DNA of 64,000 nt, from contig CM019719.1 in the NCBI GenBank assembly GCA_009760885.1, forward strand, positions 32,056,084 through 32,120,083. Reading direction: 5' to 3'. Position numbers and translations under genes: made by a program. How positions within the stretch are numbered: position 1 is the first letter of the stretch; each line of letters begins with the position of its first letter. Positions 29,401-34,206 of this stretch are shown piece by piece. The notes beneath the pieces are model-generated. The model was not told the origin of the DNA and did not search any database. It saw only the letters and a program-made list of their open reading frames with translations. The DNA is from Achatina immaculata. Taxonomy: Eukaryota > Mollusca > Gastropoda > Stylommatophora > Achatinidae.

Positions 29401-31221
29401 AAACACTGTCAAACTGGCTGAATTAACTAAATGAAAATTGAAACTATGTCTTGCTAAAGACAAAAAAAAAATTAATAACTCTGTTCTAAATCTACACTGC
29501 ACAAAAAAAAAATTAAATAAATAAATAAACTGGCACTCATGTTCATAGCTGCATGTTTCTGACAAAGATTACTTATATCAGGAAGTCAACCTTTGACTGG
29601 CTGATCACATTCACCACTGTCTGTCTGCCTGCTTGTCTTTCTTTTTGTCTGCCTGCTTGTCTGCCTTTTCATCTGTCTGTACATATTTCTTAATATATAT
29701 CACATTTTATTTTCTGCTCCAAGAGCCTTCAGTAAAGATGAGTGTCTGATCTCTGTGCATGTAATGACAATAAGTCAATGTCATTAAAACAACAGAGACT
29801 GCCTCAGACAATAACTGCTCCATCACTGTGCTACTTTAGACCACATGAGTTTAAATGTGAAGCACAACTTAATGAAAGTCTATTACATGAACCTCTGCCA
29901 TTCTCTTCCACTTTCTTTTGTCCTTTCTCTCTTTTCTCTGCTCTGTCTCCATGTTTTTTAGTTTTCAGACTGCATGTGAACATATGGATAATCACCCACA
30001 TTCTGTAAGGTAAATACAGTCCTGCTATGTCATGGAGCCACCTAAAGGATATGGTTTTAGCGTCTATATGTTCTCTGACCTGTCAGCACACTAGAGAGAG
30101 TGATGTAGTCAGCTCCAGTGCCTAGACAATTTCTTCCCCAGCTTCTGAAAAAGCCAGCTACTTATTTCCACAGTTTGGTGACCGTGACATCCCTGGCAGG
30201 ATTCAAATCGCTTTTCTGTGAGGAACTAGTGCACTAACCACTTTGCCATGGAGGCTAATCTAGTGCACTAACCACTTTGCCATGCAGGCTAATCTAGTGC
30301 ACTAACCACTTTGCCATGCAGGCTAATCTATGTCCCATAGCAGTTGCAAGCCATAGGGGTGTGAAGTGTTAGTACCTTCTAGGCCACTACAGCATTTGAG
30401 GTAGAGATGTCAGCACCTGCCCTCCCTGCTTTTGTTTTCCTAGGGAAATCCCAGGTACCCATATTTTGAGGCTCAGTGAACCCAGATGCTAGTCAGTGTG
30501 AAAAAAATTCCTCTAGAGAACAAAACTGAAACTCACTCATCTACTTTTGTAATTGTTTGAAATCTGCCACATTACTTTGTCCATTTTTTTTTCAGCTTCA
30601 TAACCCAATACAAACTCCAAAATCAAACCATTTGTCACATACCCCCCTACCCTGATCATATGCTTAATAATTTGTATATCTTTGGTAATATTACAGTAAA
30701 TACATTGTGTCTCCTATGTACTGAGGACCACTTAGAAATATGTACCAATGTTTACACTTAAAGCATATATATCTTTCTCTCTAATTGAATTCCTCATTCC
30801 ACAACACACAACTGTTTCAGTAATCTCATTACTTGTTAATATACGAGGCCAAGTCAAAATGTAACTGCATATAAAGGGACATGACCACTGAAAAACGTGA
30901 ATATACTTCGACTTGCCTTTGATTCTTTTAATATATTTTTCACTGGTTACGTCTCTTAATTTGCTGTTACTTTTTAACCCGTCCTTGTAGTTCAAGACAG
31001 CCCAGCATTCTGTTCGCAGGGCTGATAAGAAAGATATATGTAAATGTAGTAAAATATGGACATTTATCTCCACTGTTACATCTAAGGCATAACTCACCGG
31101 TCAACGATAGCAGACAAGCTTTTAGACTTACCACGGGATCCGCCGTGTCATCTTCTTTCAGCTTTCCTTTCGAACTGGCAACCTTTCCCAGAAGCGGAGT
31201 TGTCTCGTTGTTTGCTGCCAT
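1941..31221 (-). CDS. CLCN7: CLC-7 type chloride/proton exchanger gene, 12 exons in window, 3' part beyond left edge
   Basis: In other animals CLC-7 is a lysosomal 2Cl-/H+ exchanger that works with the OSTM1 beta subunit. The twelve exons, read leftward, give 1317 coding nt (439 codons) with compatible phases at all junctions. Visible family marks are the selectivity-filter motif GSGIP in [13 protein letters not shown] (exon 6), the gating glutamate of [10 protein letters not shown] split exactly across exons 6 and 7, the [14 protein letters not shown] segment with the proton-pathway glutamate (exon 8), and transmembrane helices in exons 4, 5, 6, 8, 9 and 12. PQIKC and the [22 protein letters not shown] stretch fit CLC-7 rather than CLC-6. 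The N-terminus carries a TTPLL dileucine-type motif, consistent with endolysosomal sorting. The remaining membrane helices and the CBS domains must lie left of position 1. Introns are packed with mobile elements. The start codon at 31221 is the first Met of a reading frame open to the exon 1 donor. Confidence 0.93.
2089..2394. other. intron sequence, nothing recognised
   Basis: AT-rich CLCN7 intron 11 sequence with a short (TA)n at about 2117-2126. No coding or repeat family was recognised apart from the TSD at its end. Confidence 0.6.
2846..6045 (+). mobile_element. full-length family A LINE (APE-type non-LTR retrotransposon)
   Basis: 3200 bp flanked by an 11-bp TSD (ATTACACTTGA at 2835-2845 and 6046-6056). 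It has a 5' leader of about 200 bp, one long frame and almost no 3' UTR: the stop codon is followed by GGTTC and an (AG)n tail. It is inserted in the opposite orientation inside the older family C LINE. Clade placement (RTE-like) is inferred from the protein layout. Confidence 0.95.
3046..6024 (+). CDS. family A LINE endonuclease/reverse transcriptase, intact
   Basis: 992 codons, uninterrupted. The protein performs target-primed reverse transcription: the N-terminal apurinic-type endonuclease nicks DNA, then the RT copies the RNA. Endonuclease blocks: SWNVRTL (about residue 29), [21 protein letters not shown] (about 167) and GSDHNLL (about 263). RT blocks: [58 protein letters not shown] (catalytic FADD) and FVYLGSR. 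The C-terminal tail has [12 protein letters not shown] and [10 protein letters not shown]. No nucleic-acid-binding ORF1 is seen. The start could also be the Met at 3121, 25 codons in. All catalytic blocks are present, so this copy could be functional. Confidence 0.93.
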   Translation: MKVVDESQPLEVPSPTADLLEPKQKMQIGSWNVRTLNQTGKLAQTIKEMHRYKLDILGIQEARWTGQGRRKLTTQHTEDTIIWSGKEDLHEGGVALIITKEASRALLKWTPINERLLYARFNSRFTKLSIIVCYAPTEAAEEELKEDFYNSLQATVETIPKHDMLLILGDFNAKVGEGNEDRRRIMGREGIGEINENGERLCSFCEENMMTIGGTIFQHKNIHKVTWRSPDKTTENQIDHILINNKWKRSLKDVRARKGADIGSDHNLLVAKIKLKLRKARIGEHRKIHFDTRKLIDQQTRNEFSIILKNRFSVLQDEAEMSILEFNKTLQETAKEVLGYRKRRKEEWISETTWEKTEQRKEIKKKLLNTKSQRLKERVLSNYAQKDKEVKESCRQDKRQYYDNLAETAEKAAYTNDMKTIYKITKQMTGNFNTRCESAVRTQNGQLVSGEREKIERWREHFNTLLNRTQAAQAIDIPEAKVELNINTGPITINEVKEAIKMLKSDRAPGEDEVTAEMLKAEETETPKQLCRILQQIWDLEKAPEEWKTGLIVKLPKKGDLRDCGNWRGITLLPLTSKVFCRIIINRIVPTLEEKLRKEQAGFRKGRSCINHIFVLRQILEQANEWHSTTYALFIDFEKAFDSVNRDALWKILRWHGLPHKIVNVIKALYEGFQCKVICGEHTSSSFRVQTGVKQGCVLSPTLFILAVDWLMKEATSDKRRGLQWTLDTVLEDLDFADDICLLSSSHKDMQDKINKLTQNANNIGLKINVGKTKLMKQNVNNRNVLRVDNKLVEEVNEFVYLGSRVVENGDSTEDINSRLTRANQAFAMLQNIWKSNKLSINMKIRIFKSNVLSVLLYGSECWKITKTIENKLNSFQTKCLRRIKKIFWPNTIRNNILLAEMQMKPLTTIIEERRWRWLGHVLRMTDNSLPKIALRWTPQGSRSKGRPKETWRRTTERMLSNRGLTWARAEKKAKDRHLWKTLAEAPCALGT
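6272..6891. other. intron sequence, nothing recognised
   Basis: CLCN7 intron 11 sequence between the LINE nest and exon 11. No open frame or repeat family recognised. Confidence 0.55.
6892..6952 (-). CDS. CLCN7: CLCN7 exon 11
   Basis: Sixty-one nt between ATTCACAG and donor GTGAGC. It encodes [19 protein letters not shown], equal to GVLGAVFNALN-LTMFR of the family. It enters in phase 1 and leaves in phase 2, as the neighbours require. Confidence 0.86.
7198..7562. repeat. 37-bp tandem array, block 1
   Basis: About ten units of a 37-bp motif (core GAATTCAGCACAAGGTTACT then AAGTAAATTATCATACT), decaying toward the right. The same unit recurs at 10138-10255. It lies in CLCN7 intron 10. 7563-7770 holds nothing recognised beyond a poly-A run. 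Confidence 0.92.
7917..8412 (+). other. putative rDNA 5' external transcribed spacer fragment
   Basis: About 496 nt of sequence much richer in G+C than its surroundings, lying directly upstream of the 18S start and contiguous with it. Assignment as 5' ETS is inference from position. It begins exactly at the TSD, so 7917 may mark the 5' end of a pre-rRNA. Confidence 0.7.
8413..8450 (+). pseudogene. 18S rRNA 5' end (38 nt) inside the retroposon
   Basis: TATCTGGTTGATCCTGCCAG and the following AGTCATATGCTTGTCTC are the universally conserved first 38 nt of eukaryotic 18S rRNA. The match stops abruptly at 8450, where retroposon sequence begins. This is a fragment, not an rRNA gene. Confidence 0.95.
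9870..10010. repeat. MITE-like fragment
   Basis: Begins CAGGGTTTCTCAACCCACG, like the ends of hAT-type MITEs elsewhere in the window (25825, 48249). The other end and a TSD were not found. The rest of 9761-10137 shows nothing recognised. Confidence 0.4.
10138..10255. repeat. 37-bp tandem array, block 2
   Basis: Three units of the same 37-bp motif as 7198-7562. The two blocks are about 2.6 kb apart, and most of that gap is later insertion. Confidence 0.92.
10430..10530 (-). repeat. SINE-3 fragment
   Basis: ATAGGGATATGGTGTTAGTG and TTTTCCTTGACCTGTCGAG match the 3' body of SINE-3. Truncated. Confidence 0.6.
10588..10770 (+). mobile_element. family C LINE 3' end with a duplicated 25-bp segment
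   Basis: 10638-10770 encodes the family C tail ([20 protein letters not shown] pattern) and ends GGCACGGGAAGGATATAA. It is preceded by two 25-bp direct repeats (10588-10612, 10613-10637) containing GTGAAACTCTAAAGAGGAC, itself family C sequence. Confidence 0.8.
10898..10952 (-). CDS. CLCN7: CLCN7 exon 10
   Basis: Fifty-five nt between TTTTTCAG and GTGAGT. It encodes [19 protein letters not shown], entering phase 0 and leaving phase 1. It corresponds to the IPVFIAMGVVGG helix of vertebrate CLC-7. Confidence 0.85.
10953..12719. other. CLCN7 intron 9, mostly unclassified
   Basis: No coding exon recognised. It holds a TA/TG microsatellite (11466-11572) and, at 12373-12430, a hAT-MITE-like start (GTGTTTCCCAAAGTGGGTG). 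Open frames here are non-conserved. Confidence 0.5.
11466..11572. repeat. TA/TG microsatellite
   Basis: Interrupted runs of TA, TG and CA repeats, palindromic overall (TA to TG to TA to CA). It produces spurious open frames on both strands. Confidence 0.9.
12732..14208 (+). mobile_element. (GAA)n-tailed non-autonomous retroposon, copy 2 (longest non-rDNA form)
   Basis: 1477 bp flanked by a 12-bp TSD (GTGTGAGTAGTA at 12720-12731 and 14209-14220). The first about 165 bp (12732-12895) are not shared with copy 1, which has rDNA there. Similarity starts near CGCTTTTGGCGAG. It carries the same two tandem modules and the terminal GAAGCGAACGAAGAAGAAG. It lies in CLCN7 intron 9, sense strand opposite to the gene. 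Confidence 0.9.
14420..14530 (-). CDS. CLCN7: CLCN7 exon 9
   Basis: Thirty-seven codons from acceptor CTGGTAG to donor GTAAGC, phase 0. It encodes [17 protein letters not shown], then [15 protein letters not shown], matching FFASMISTFTLN and GLINFGRF of the family. It lies 211 bp from the (GAA)n-tailed retroposon copy ending at 14208. Confidence 0.92.
14949..15152 (+). mobile_element. U2 snRNA-like retroposon
   Basis: Flanked by a perfect 16-bp TSD (ATCTAGTGATAATGGG at 14933-14948 and 15153-15168). It starts CCTTTTGGCTAAGATCAAAG, which is U2 snRNA from about nucleotide 13. Near the end it has GGTTTGCAGTACCACCGGG, like U2 stem-loop IV (GGUAUUGCAGUACC). It ends in an A-rich tail (CAAAAACAAAAAAAAC...). 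The middle does not follow U2 well and the branch-site-pairing GUAGUA is not preserved, so it is not a functional snRNA. It may be a U2-derived SINE or a chimeric pseudogene. Confidence 0.75.
15169..15856. other. CLCN7 intron 8, unclassified, with (ATG)n
   Basis: Nothing coding recognised. 15576-15598 is (ATG)n, which makes poly-Asp or poly-Met in spurious frames. Confidence 0.5.
15857..16091. repeat. 32-bp minisatellite starting at the exon 8 donor
   Basis: About eight units. On the minus strand each contains AAGTGAGTGTAGCATTTTG and AAAATGTAGTG. The unit next to exon 8 begins with the functional donor GTAAGT, and the second begins GTAAGTGAGT. Farther units read ATAAGT, ATGAGT and ATGAAT. 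Confidence 0.9.
16092..16250 (-). CDS. CLCN7: CLCN7 exon 8
   Basis: Fifty-three codons, acceptor TGCACAG, donor GTAAGT, phase 0 at both ends. It encodes [20 protein letters not shown], then [18 protein letters not shown] and WRI, near-identical in pattern to vertebrate CLC-7. The intron begins with a minisatellite whose first unit starts at the donor. Confidence 0.95.
16458..17918 (-). mobile_element. family B LINE (RTE/BovB-like), 5'-truncated
   Basis: RT-domain fragment from ATGPDNI (about 17918) to the C-terminus, with a (CATGAT)n-type tail at 16458. A candidate 9-bp TSD (plus strand CTTTCCTTT) lies at 16449-16457 and 17919-17927. The second copy overlaps what could be RT coding sequence, so part of it may be microhomology. 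Confidence 0.88.
16469..17686 (-). pseudogene. family B LINE reverse transcriptase fragment
   Basis: 405 open codons. Visible blocks: [67 protein letters not shown] (catalytic YADD), [14 protein letters not shown] and [11 protein letters not shown], and the terminal [13 protein letters not shown] and ANASRHGT. The layout is very like BovB/RTE RT. Upstream, 17687-17918 continues in shifted frames ([20 protein letters not shown]). The endonuclease is missing. Confidence 0.9.
17940..18164. other. intron sequence, nothing recognised
   Basis: T-rich CLCN7 intron 7 sequence leading into a minisatellite. Confidence 0.5.
18165..19134. repeat. 28-bp minisatellite built on the exon 7 donor, split by a TTAA element
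   Basis: About eleven 28-29 bp units at 18165-18450 and one at 19112-19134, adjoining exon 7. On the minus strand a unit reads GGTGAGCAGCAATGGGAGTA then GACTTTAA. The exon ends CAATGGGGATAGACTTTAAG before GTGAGCAGC. Units nearest the exon keep GGTGAGC, distant ones GATGAGC or GAAGAGC. The array is continuous if 18451-19107 is removed. Confidence 0.92.
18451..19107. mobile_element. TTAA-flanked inverted-repeat element, copy 1
   Basis: 657 bp between TTAA 18447-18450 and TTAA 19108-19111. Short inverted termini: CTCTTTCCCTGCC and, from the other end, CTCTTCCTGTGCC. Related to 59667-60345 and 63705-64000. The TTAA target is typical of piggyBac elements; no transposase was recognised, so it is treated as a non-autonomous relative. 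Confidence 0.85.
19135..19218 (-). CDS. CLCN7: CLCN7 exon 7 (gating glutamate)
   Basis: Twenty-eight codons between acceptor TTCACAG and donor GTGAGC. It starts with the gating glutamate: E completes [16 protein letters not shown]. It ends TTSMGIDFK. The last 22 nt of the exon plus the donor match the units of the minisatellite that fills the start of intron 7. Confidence 0.94.
19219..19780. other. CLCN7 intron 6, unclassified, with poly-G
   Basis: G-rich run at 19338-19359. No coding or repeat family recognised. Confidence 0.5.
19822..20098 (+). mobile_element. decayed RTE-like LINE 3' end with (GAT)n tail
   Basis: Degenerate coding for [13 protein letters not shown] and [13 protein letters not shown], followed by GAAGG...CTCAAGGGAGTGAAAGGCAA and GATGATGGTGATGATGATG. 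This is the usual C-terminal tail of RTE-type RTs; stops and shifts present. Confidence 0.7.
20490..20840 (-). mobile_element. decayed LINE 3' end (family G)
   Basis: The minus strand shows RTSQ...[17 protein letters not shown] and [15 protein letters not shown] with a (GAAT)-like tail, resembling the C-terminal part of RTE-like elements. No TSD found. 20105-20489 holds nothing else recognised. Confidence 0.55.
20959..21102 (-). CDS. CLCN7: CLCN7 exon 6 (selectivity filter)
   Basis: Forty-eight codons, phase 0 to phase 0, acceptor CACCCAG and donor GTAAGA. It encodes [17 protein letters not shown], with the chloride-coordinating GSGIP loop, then a helix ending GGLAVGK. This is the most diagnostic exon for the CLC-7 assignment. 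Confidence 0.95.
21480..21845 (+). mobile_element. family C LINE 3' end
   Basis: Encodes [18 protein letters not shown] and [18 protein letters not shown] to RALCDV, then GGCACGGGAAGGATATAAG and a (TAAGATA)n-like tail. Best preserved C-terminus of family C in the window. TSD uncertain. Confidence 0.85.
21932..22224. repeat. 73/74-bp tandem array with 147-bp higher-order period
   Basis: Four units (21932, 22006, 22079, 22153). Units 1 and 3 read GCTTGAAAATAAGATAAAC and TGATTCTCTC; units 2 and 4 read GCTTGGAATAAGATAAAC and TGCTTCTCTC. The alternation shows that a dimer was duplicated. Confidence 0.95.
22225..22815. other. CLCN7 intron 5, unclassified
   Basis: AT-rich sequence without recognised coding or repeat family, apart from short imperfect duplications around 22430-22530 (TGTCTTTATG, CACAAATAATAAT). 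Confidence 0.5.
22815..23105 (+). repeat. dispersed repeat D
   Basis: Contains TTCTTTGCAGCCAATGCAGTG, TTTTCAGTCCCTGAGTACAGCT, GACTCCACCACCATGG and CCAGGCTATGCCT in order. The same order is seen on the minus strand at 53585-53890, and degenerately at 24310-24580 and 26216-26500. Class unknown. Confidence 0.75.
23522..23631 (-). CDS. CLCN7: CLCN7 exon 5
   Basis: 110 nt from acceptor TTGTTCAG to donor GTGAGT. It encodes [14 protein letters not shown] and the helix [22 protein letters not shown], leading directly into PVAAGSGIP of exon 6. Two cysteines lie in the short loop before the helix. Confidence 0.88.
23775..24075 (-). mobile_element. LINE family F C-terminal fragment
   Basis: The minus strand has [20 protein letters not shown] and [20 protein letters not shown], the Cys-rich end with a QTxxHxLxxC pattern and KLWG-(S/T)-xEDL found at the C-terminus of several RNase-H-type non-LTR polyproteins. 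A second copy is at 37545-37835. Confidence 0.65.
24310..24580 (+). repeat. degenerate dispersed repeat D
   Basis: Shares CAACCAATGCAGTGAAGGTGTTG and GGGACAGGGTCTTGG with the repeats at 22815 and 53585. Confidence 0.55.
24590..25455. repeat. 31-bp minisatellite
   Basis: About 27 units of a 31-bp motif (core CAGAGCTCAAGACTGGCTCT then CTTTACTGCAT), best preserved at 24800-25250, with a longer repeated block containing GAATTCAACATCAGAGCTC. It makes three overlapping long frames that are repeat translation, not genes. In CLCN7 intron 4. Confidence 0.95.
25643..25775 (-). CDS. CLCN7: CLCN7 exon 4 (first transmembrane helix)
   Basis: 133 nt after a pyrimidine-rich acceptor ending CTGAAG. It contains the helix [19 protein letters not shown] and the following [14 protein letters not shown]. 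The donor chosen (T|GTATCC, phase 1) is the one that joins exon 5 in frame. A competing GT two bases upstream would break the frame. Confidence 0.82.
25825..26013. mobile_element. hAT-like MITE
   Basis: 189 bp. Ends TGGTGGTTCTTAAAC and, reversed, GCAATAGTTTCTTAACC. Flanked by CACTAACT (25817-25824) and AACTAACT (26014-26021), an 8-bp TSD with one mismatch, as expected for hAT elements. Confidence 0.65.
26216..26500 (+). repeat. degenerate dispersed repeat D with (GA)n
   Basis: Contains AAAGGTGTTGAAGCCC, GTGGGTTATG, GAAGGTCTTGGTC and a (GA)n run at 26431-26463. The rest of 26014-26912 shows nothing recognised. Confidence 0.5.
26926..27291 (-). mobile_element. family C LINE, 5'-truncated
   Basis: Flanked by a perfect 13-bp TSD (TCTGTAGCACAAT at 26913-26925 and 27292-27304). 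The minus strand encodes [19 protein letters not shown], then a deleted stretch, [16 protein letters not shown] and [18 protein letters not shown], with the family C tail. Confidence 0.9.
27416..27571 (-). mobile_element. family E LINE 3' end, short copy
   Basis: Flanked by an 11-bp TSD (ACTTTTTACTT at 27405-27415 and 27572-27582). Minus strand: [20 protein letters not shown], then [20 protein letters not shown] and a (GAAT)n tail (27417-27444). Confidence 0.88.
27987..28058 (-). CDS. CLCN7: CLCN7 exon 3
   Basis: Twenty-four codons between acceptor TTTCAG and donor GTACGT, phase 0 at both ends. It encodes [16 protein letters not shown] followed by a basic run, equivalent to the conserved pre-membrane segment of CLC-7. 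Confidence 0.85.
28059..28720. other. CLCN7 intron 2, unclassified
   Basis: AT-rich sequence with T-runs (28372-28390, 28413-28422). No coding or repeat family recognised. Confidence 0.5.
28725..28985 (-). repeat. SINE-1 copy (tRNA-derived)
   Basis: Reversed, it reads GCCTGGTTAGCTGAGTGGTT (A-box-like), then GGGTTCAGTCCC (B-box), CACCCAGCCTCTAAAAATGGG and CACTTTCATGTGCC...GGAAAATACGGGCCTAACAC. Same family as 37115, 61027 and the fragment at 32142. Confidence 0.88.
29239..29388 (-). CDS. CLCN7: CLCN7 exon 2
   Basis: Fifty codons between acceptor ...CCATAG and a weak donor GTTGTC. It encodes a Ser/Thr-rich polar cytosolic stretch ending KASYE, which joins SLDYE of exon 3, matching the YESLDYD segment of vertebrate CLC-7. 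Phase 0 at both ends. The donor is unusual (GTTGTC), so the 3' boundary rests mainly on the protein match. Confidence 0.75.
29389..30000. other. CLCN7 intron 1, unclassified
   Basis: Contains (GTCTGCCT)-type imperfect repeats at 29616-29670 and A-runs. Nothing coding recognised. Confidence 0.5.
30005..30340 (-). repeat. SINE-3 copy with tripled tRNA-like head
   Basis: Body at 30005-30225 (GTTCTCTGACCTGTCAGCAC, GTTTGGTGACC, GGATTCAAATC as reversed B-box). The head segment is tandemly triplicated in 34-bp units at 30226, 30260 and 30294 (CTAGTGCACTAACCACTTTG then CCATGCAGGCTAAT). Confidence 0.82.
30345..30520 (-). repeat. SINE-4 copy
   Basis: Shares GGTGTGAAGTGTTAGTACCT, AGGCCACTACAG and TGTCAGCACCTGCC (reverse complement) with plus-strand copies at 40210 and 43869. 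Confidence 0.7.
30525..31131. other. CLCN7 intron 1, nothing recognised
   Basis: AT-rich sequence up to the exon 1 donor. Confidence 0.5.
31132..31221 (-). CDS. CLCN7: CLCN7 exon 1 (start codon)
   Basis: Thirty codons from ATG at 31221-31219, ending in GTG before the donor GTAAGT. It encodes the cytosolic N-terminus, beginning [13 protein letters not shown]. The TTPLL motif resembles the sorting signals of endolysosomal CLCs. It ends in phase 0. No promoter element was identified upstream. Confidence 0.85.
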
Positions 31222-31515
31222 ATTTTCTGTTCTGATCTTGTCTGCCTTGCCTGGGGGAGTTGACTGTTACCCATTCACACAGTCTGGAAAACTGAGATTC
31301 TCCGACACATCCTGATCCGCTTCTGTTTTCTAAGGAAGTAAAGTCATGTGAAAGTAAAATCACGTGACCATCATGTGACTCCATACTTTATGTTCAGTAA
31401 TACACCGGTGACCCGCCGGTATTGTTCGCACTCTGTTGATAGCAAGTTAACGTATGTTACTAAAACTTAGTTCATTAACAAGGTCTCAAAGATAACACTG
31501 AAAGAGAACTGAAGC
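31222..31515. promoter_or_regulatory. upstream region of CLCN7
   Basis: The stretch immediately 5' of the CLCN7 start should hold its 5' UTR and core promoter. No TATA box or initiator could be assigned. ATCACGTGACC and CATGTGACTC at about 31359-31380 include a CACGTG/CATGTG pair of the E-box/CLEAR type known at lysosomal genes, a suggestive but unproven hint. Confidence 0.35.
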
Positions 31516-31516
31516 T

Positions 31517-31950
31517 AAATTCATTTGCATGTCCTTTGCTGAACTTTGCCTTCCTAACAGCACTCCTGCAGGCCTCTCGGTTGTGAGCAAGATGCCCTGC
31601 TGCTGATGCATCCATTTGCAGATCATCAACGATGTCTTGCAACCATCTTCGCATTGGTCTTCCTCTCTTTTTCCCATTATGTACCCTTCCAAGACGGTCT
31701 TCTCTAGATTATCATGACGTTTAATGTGTCCAAAATATTTAAGTTTTCTCTGTTTAATCCTCTTTACTAGGCAACCTTCTTCAATATTAACTTATTGTAG
31801 TATAGATATATTTGTTCTTTTGTGTGTGTGTGTCCATGATATTTGAAGAACTCTTCTGTAGCATTTACATTCAAAGGCACTTATATGTTTTTCAGCTGTT
31901 TTGTTAAGTGTCCAGGTCTCACATATGTTGCGATGGGAAAGGCATATGTT
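31517..31950 (-). mobile_element. family E LINE C-terminal part
   Basis: Minus strand, in two or three frames: CETWTLNKTAEKHISAFECK, RRVLQISWT, EEGCLVKRIKQRKLKYFGHI, KTVLEGYIMGKR and a tail ending CATGCAAATGAAT. Frameshifts present. Confidence 0.82.
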
Positions 31951-32141
31951 GCTAAATAGCAACAGGATATTTGGTAATATCAAATATAGTAGCTCAGAAT
32001 AGCAAAAGACAAGTAAAAGAATAAACTGTGTAGGTTTAGCCTTGAAAACAGTAAAATGCCCCGTGGCCGAAAGGTGAAGCATTATCTTCTTATGACTGGA
32101 CGGCTCTCGGAAAGCTACTGAATTCAACAGCGATACTGGCC

Positions 32142-32240
32142 ACATCACACTTTCATGTGCCGAAGGTCATGGAAAATACGGGCCTAACACCGTATTCCCC
32201 AGCATGCCTTAATGGCATGGAAACGGGAATTTTATATACA
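32142..32240 (+). repeat. SINE-1 3' fragment
   Basis: CACTTTCATGTGCCGAAGGT, GGAAAATACGGGCCTAACAC and the following terminal segment of SINE-1; head missing. 32241-32700 shows nothing recognised. Confidence 0.8.
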
Positions 32241-32704
32241 AATATTTAGCAACAACCTTTAACAGAAGCAACACAGTAAGCGAGGAAATTAAAGATCCGG
32301 CGACAATCTTGTAACCAGGCAGACATTCGAAGTTATGTCATTACACTAACACGTTCACAACAACTTTCGTGTGGTAATATGTACTGTAATTTTTCAATGC
32401 TATTCAAACAGGGTTTTGTGAAATATAAAATTGTGTATATATGGTTTTTAATTTGTAAAAATCCATACCATTTTGGGTTTTTTTTAATTTAAGGCTGATA
32501 TACCGAAAAACACGACCAAACGAACTTCGCGTGCTGCAATTTCTACAGATGGCATCACAGAACATGAACAGGTAAGTTCTCAAATATATAATCAATAATC
32601 CGGGAAATTTTCGTATCTGGAATCGGTGAAGTCACGTTGTTGCCAGTTAAGAGAGCTTCTACTGTATTTATATATTTGATCTTATTTATATACTTACAAT
32701 TGTA

Positions 32705-32915
32705 AGTATATGGTACTAGTGTCCACATTTTCCTTGATCTCTTCGTACACTAGAGGGTAATGTGATCAACATCAAGCCTAGCCGCCTTTCCTTTCCCACC
32801 AGCCAGGTACCCGTCTGTACAGCTGGGTGACTAGGACGCCTTCAGCCAGATTCGAACCTCTGACCTTCACCATGAGAGACAAGTGCACTAACTACTCCGC
32901 CACGCGCAGGAGCCC
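32705..32915 (-). repeat. SINE-3 copy (tRNA-derived), best preserved
   Basis: Reversed: GCGTGGCGGAGTAGTTAGTG (A-box region), GAGGTTCGAATCTGG (B-box), GTCACCCAGCTGTACAGACG and a body related to SINE-1 (GTGTACGAAGAGATCAAGG, AAAATGTGGACACTAGTACC). Confidence 0.85.
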
Positions 32916-33105
32916 TCGTATAGAAAAGAAGGATCAAAGAGTGCTAGCCTGATGGTATGGCTATCAGAACCAGCTAACCAAAGTTCACCAAGGCCCTATA
33001 CTATGTCTTCGTTGGTGCTCGAGGTAAAAGAATCGGCTGGTCCTCATGATACTGGAATCTGCTGAAAAGCTAATTGTTATTGGATTAGCTATTGTAAACT
33101 TGCTC

Positions 33106-34206
33106 TAGAAGCTTTAGAAGTACAGAAAGATCTCTACTTATGCTTCATTGATTACACCAAGGCATTTGACAAGGTGAAACATAATGAAATTATTAAAATG
33201 CTTGAAGACATCAATATAGACAGCAAAGACCTTTATACTGGCAGCAAGAAGCAGCAGTTCGAGTTGAAAATAGGATTGGAAAATATCAACCTATAAAACA
33301 AGGGGTGCGACAAGGATGTGTACTATCTCCAGACCTTTTTTCTCTGTATAGCGAGAATATTCTAAGAACAATCATCACAGAACCAGGCATAACAATTGGA
33401 GGATACAATATTAACAACCTTCGGTATGCTGACGACACAATACTGATAGCTGAGAACCAACAAGACCTGCAAAATCTCTTGGATAGAGTCACCAAAGAAA
33501 GTGAACAGAAAGGCCTTACTTTGAACATCAAAAAGACAGAGACTATGGTTATATCTAAGAAACAGAATCCACCAGCATGCAGTATTAAATTAAACGGAAC
33601 TATTCTAAAGCAGGTGCAGAAATTCAAATACCTTGGAGCAGTAATAACTTCAGATGGGAAATGCAGAACAAAAATTAGGAACAGAATAGGCCAAGCAAAG
33701 ACTGCATTTCAGAGAATGAGAAACATATTAGCTAACACATCTTTATCAATGAATGTTAGAAAACGAGTCCTAAAATGCTATATTGAACCTATCTTGTTAT
33801 ATGGAAGTGAATCATGGACAATAGGCAAGTCTGCACAAAAATCATTGGAAGCAGCAGAAATGTGGTTTATTAGAAGAATGTTGCGAATCCTCTGGACAGC
33901 AAAAATAACTAATGAAGAATGTATGAGAAGAGCTGGAGAGACAAAAAAACCTTGTCAAAAAGATAAGAGAGAGACAATGTACTTTCATAGGACATGCAAT
34001 GAGAAGAGGGGGCATTGAAAATATTATAACAACAGGAAAAATAGAAGGAAGAAGATCAAGAGGAAGACCAAGAAAAATGATACTGGACAGTCTGACGGGA
34101 TGGTGTGAGAGGAGATCACCAACTGAACTGATGGCCTGCATGAAGGATCGGGTACTTGGAGAAGCATAATAGCCAACGCCAGTCGGCACGGCACATGATG
34201 ATGATG
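33106..34206 (+). mobile_element. family B LINE (RTE/BovB-like), 5'-truncated
   Basis: Flanked by a 10-bp TSD (AAACTTGCTC at 33096-33105 and 34207-34216). Encodes the RT from [17 protein letters not shown] to ANASRHGT, with a long frame at 33305-34018 (YADDTILIAE) and frameshifts near 33230 and 33960. Ends in (GAT)n. Confidence 0.92.
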
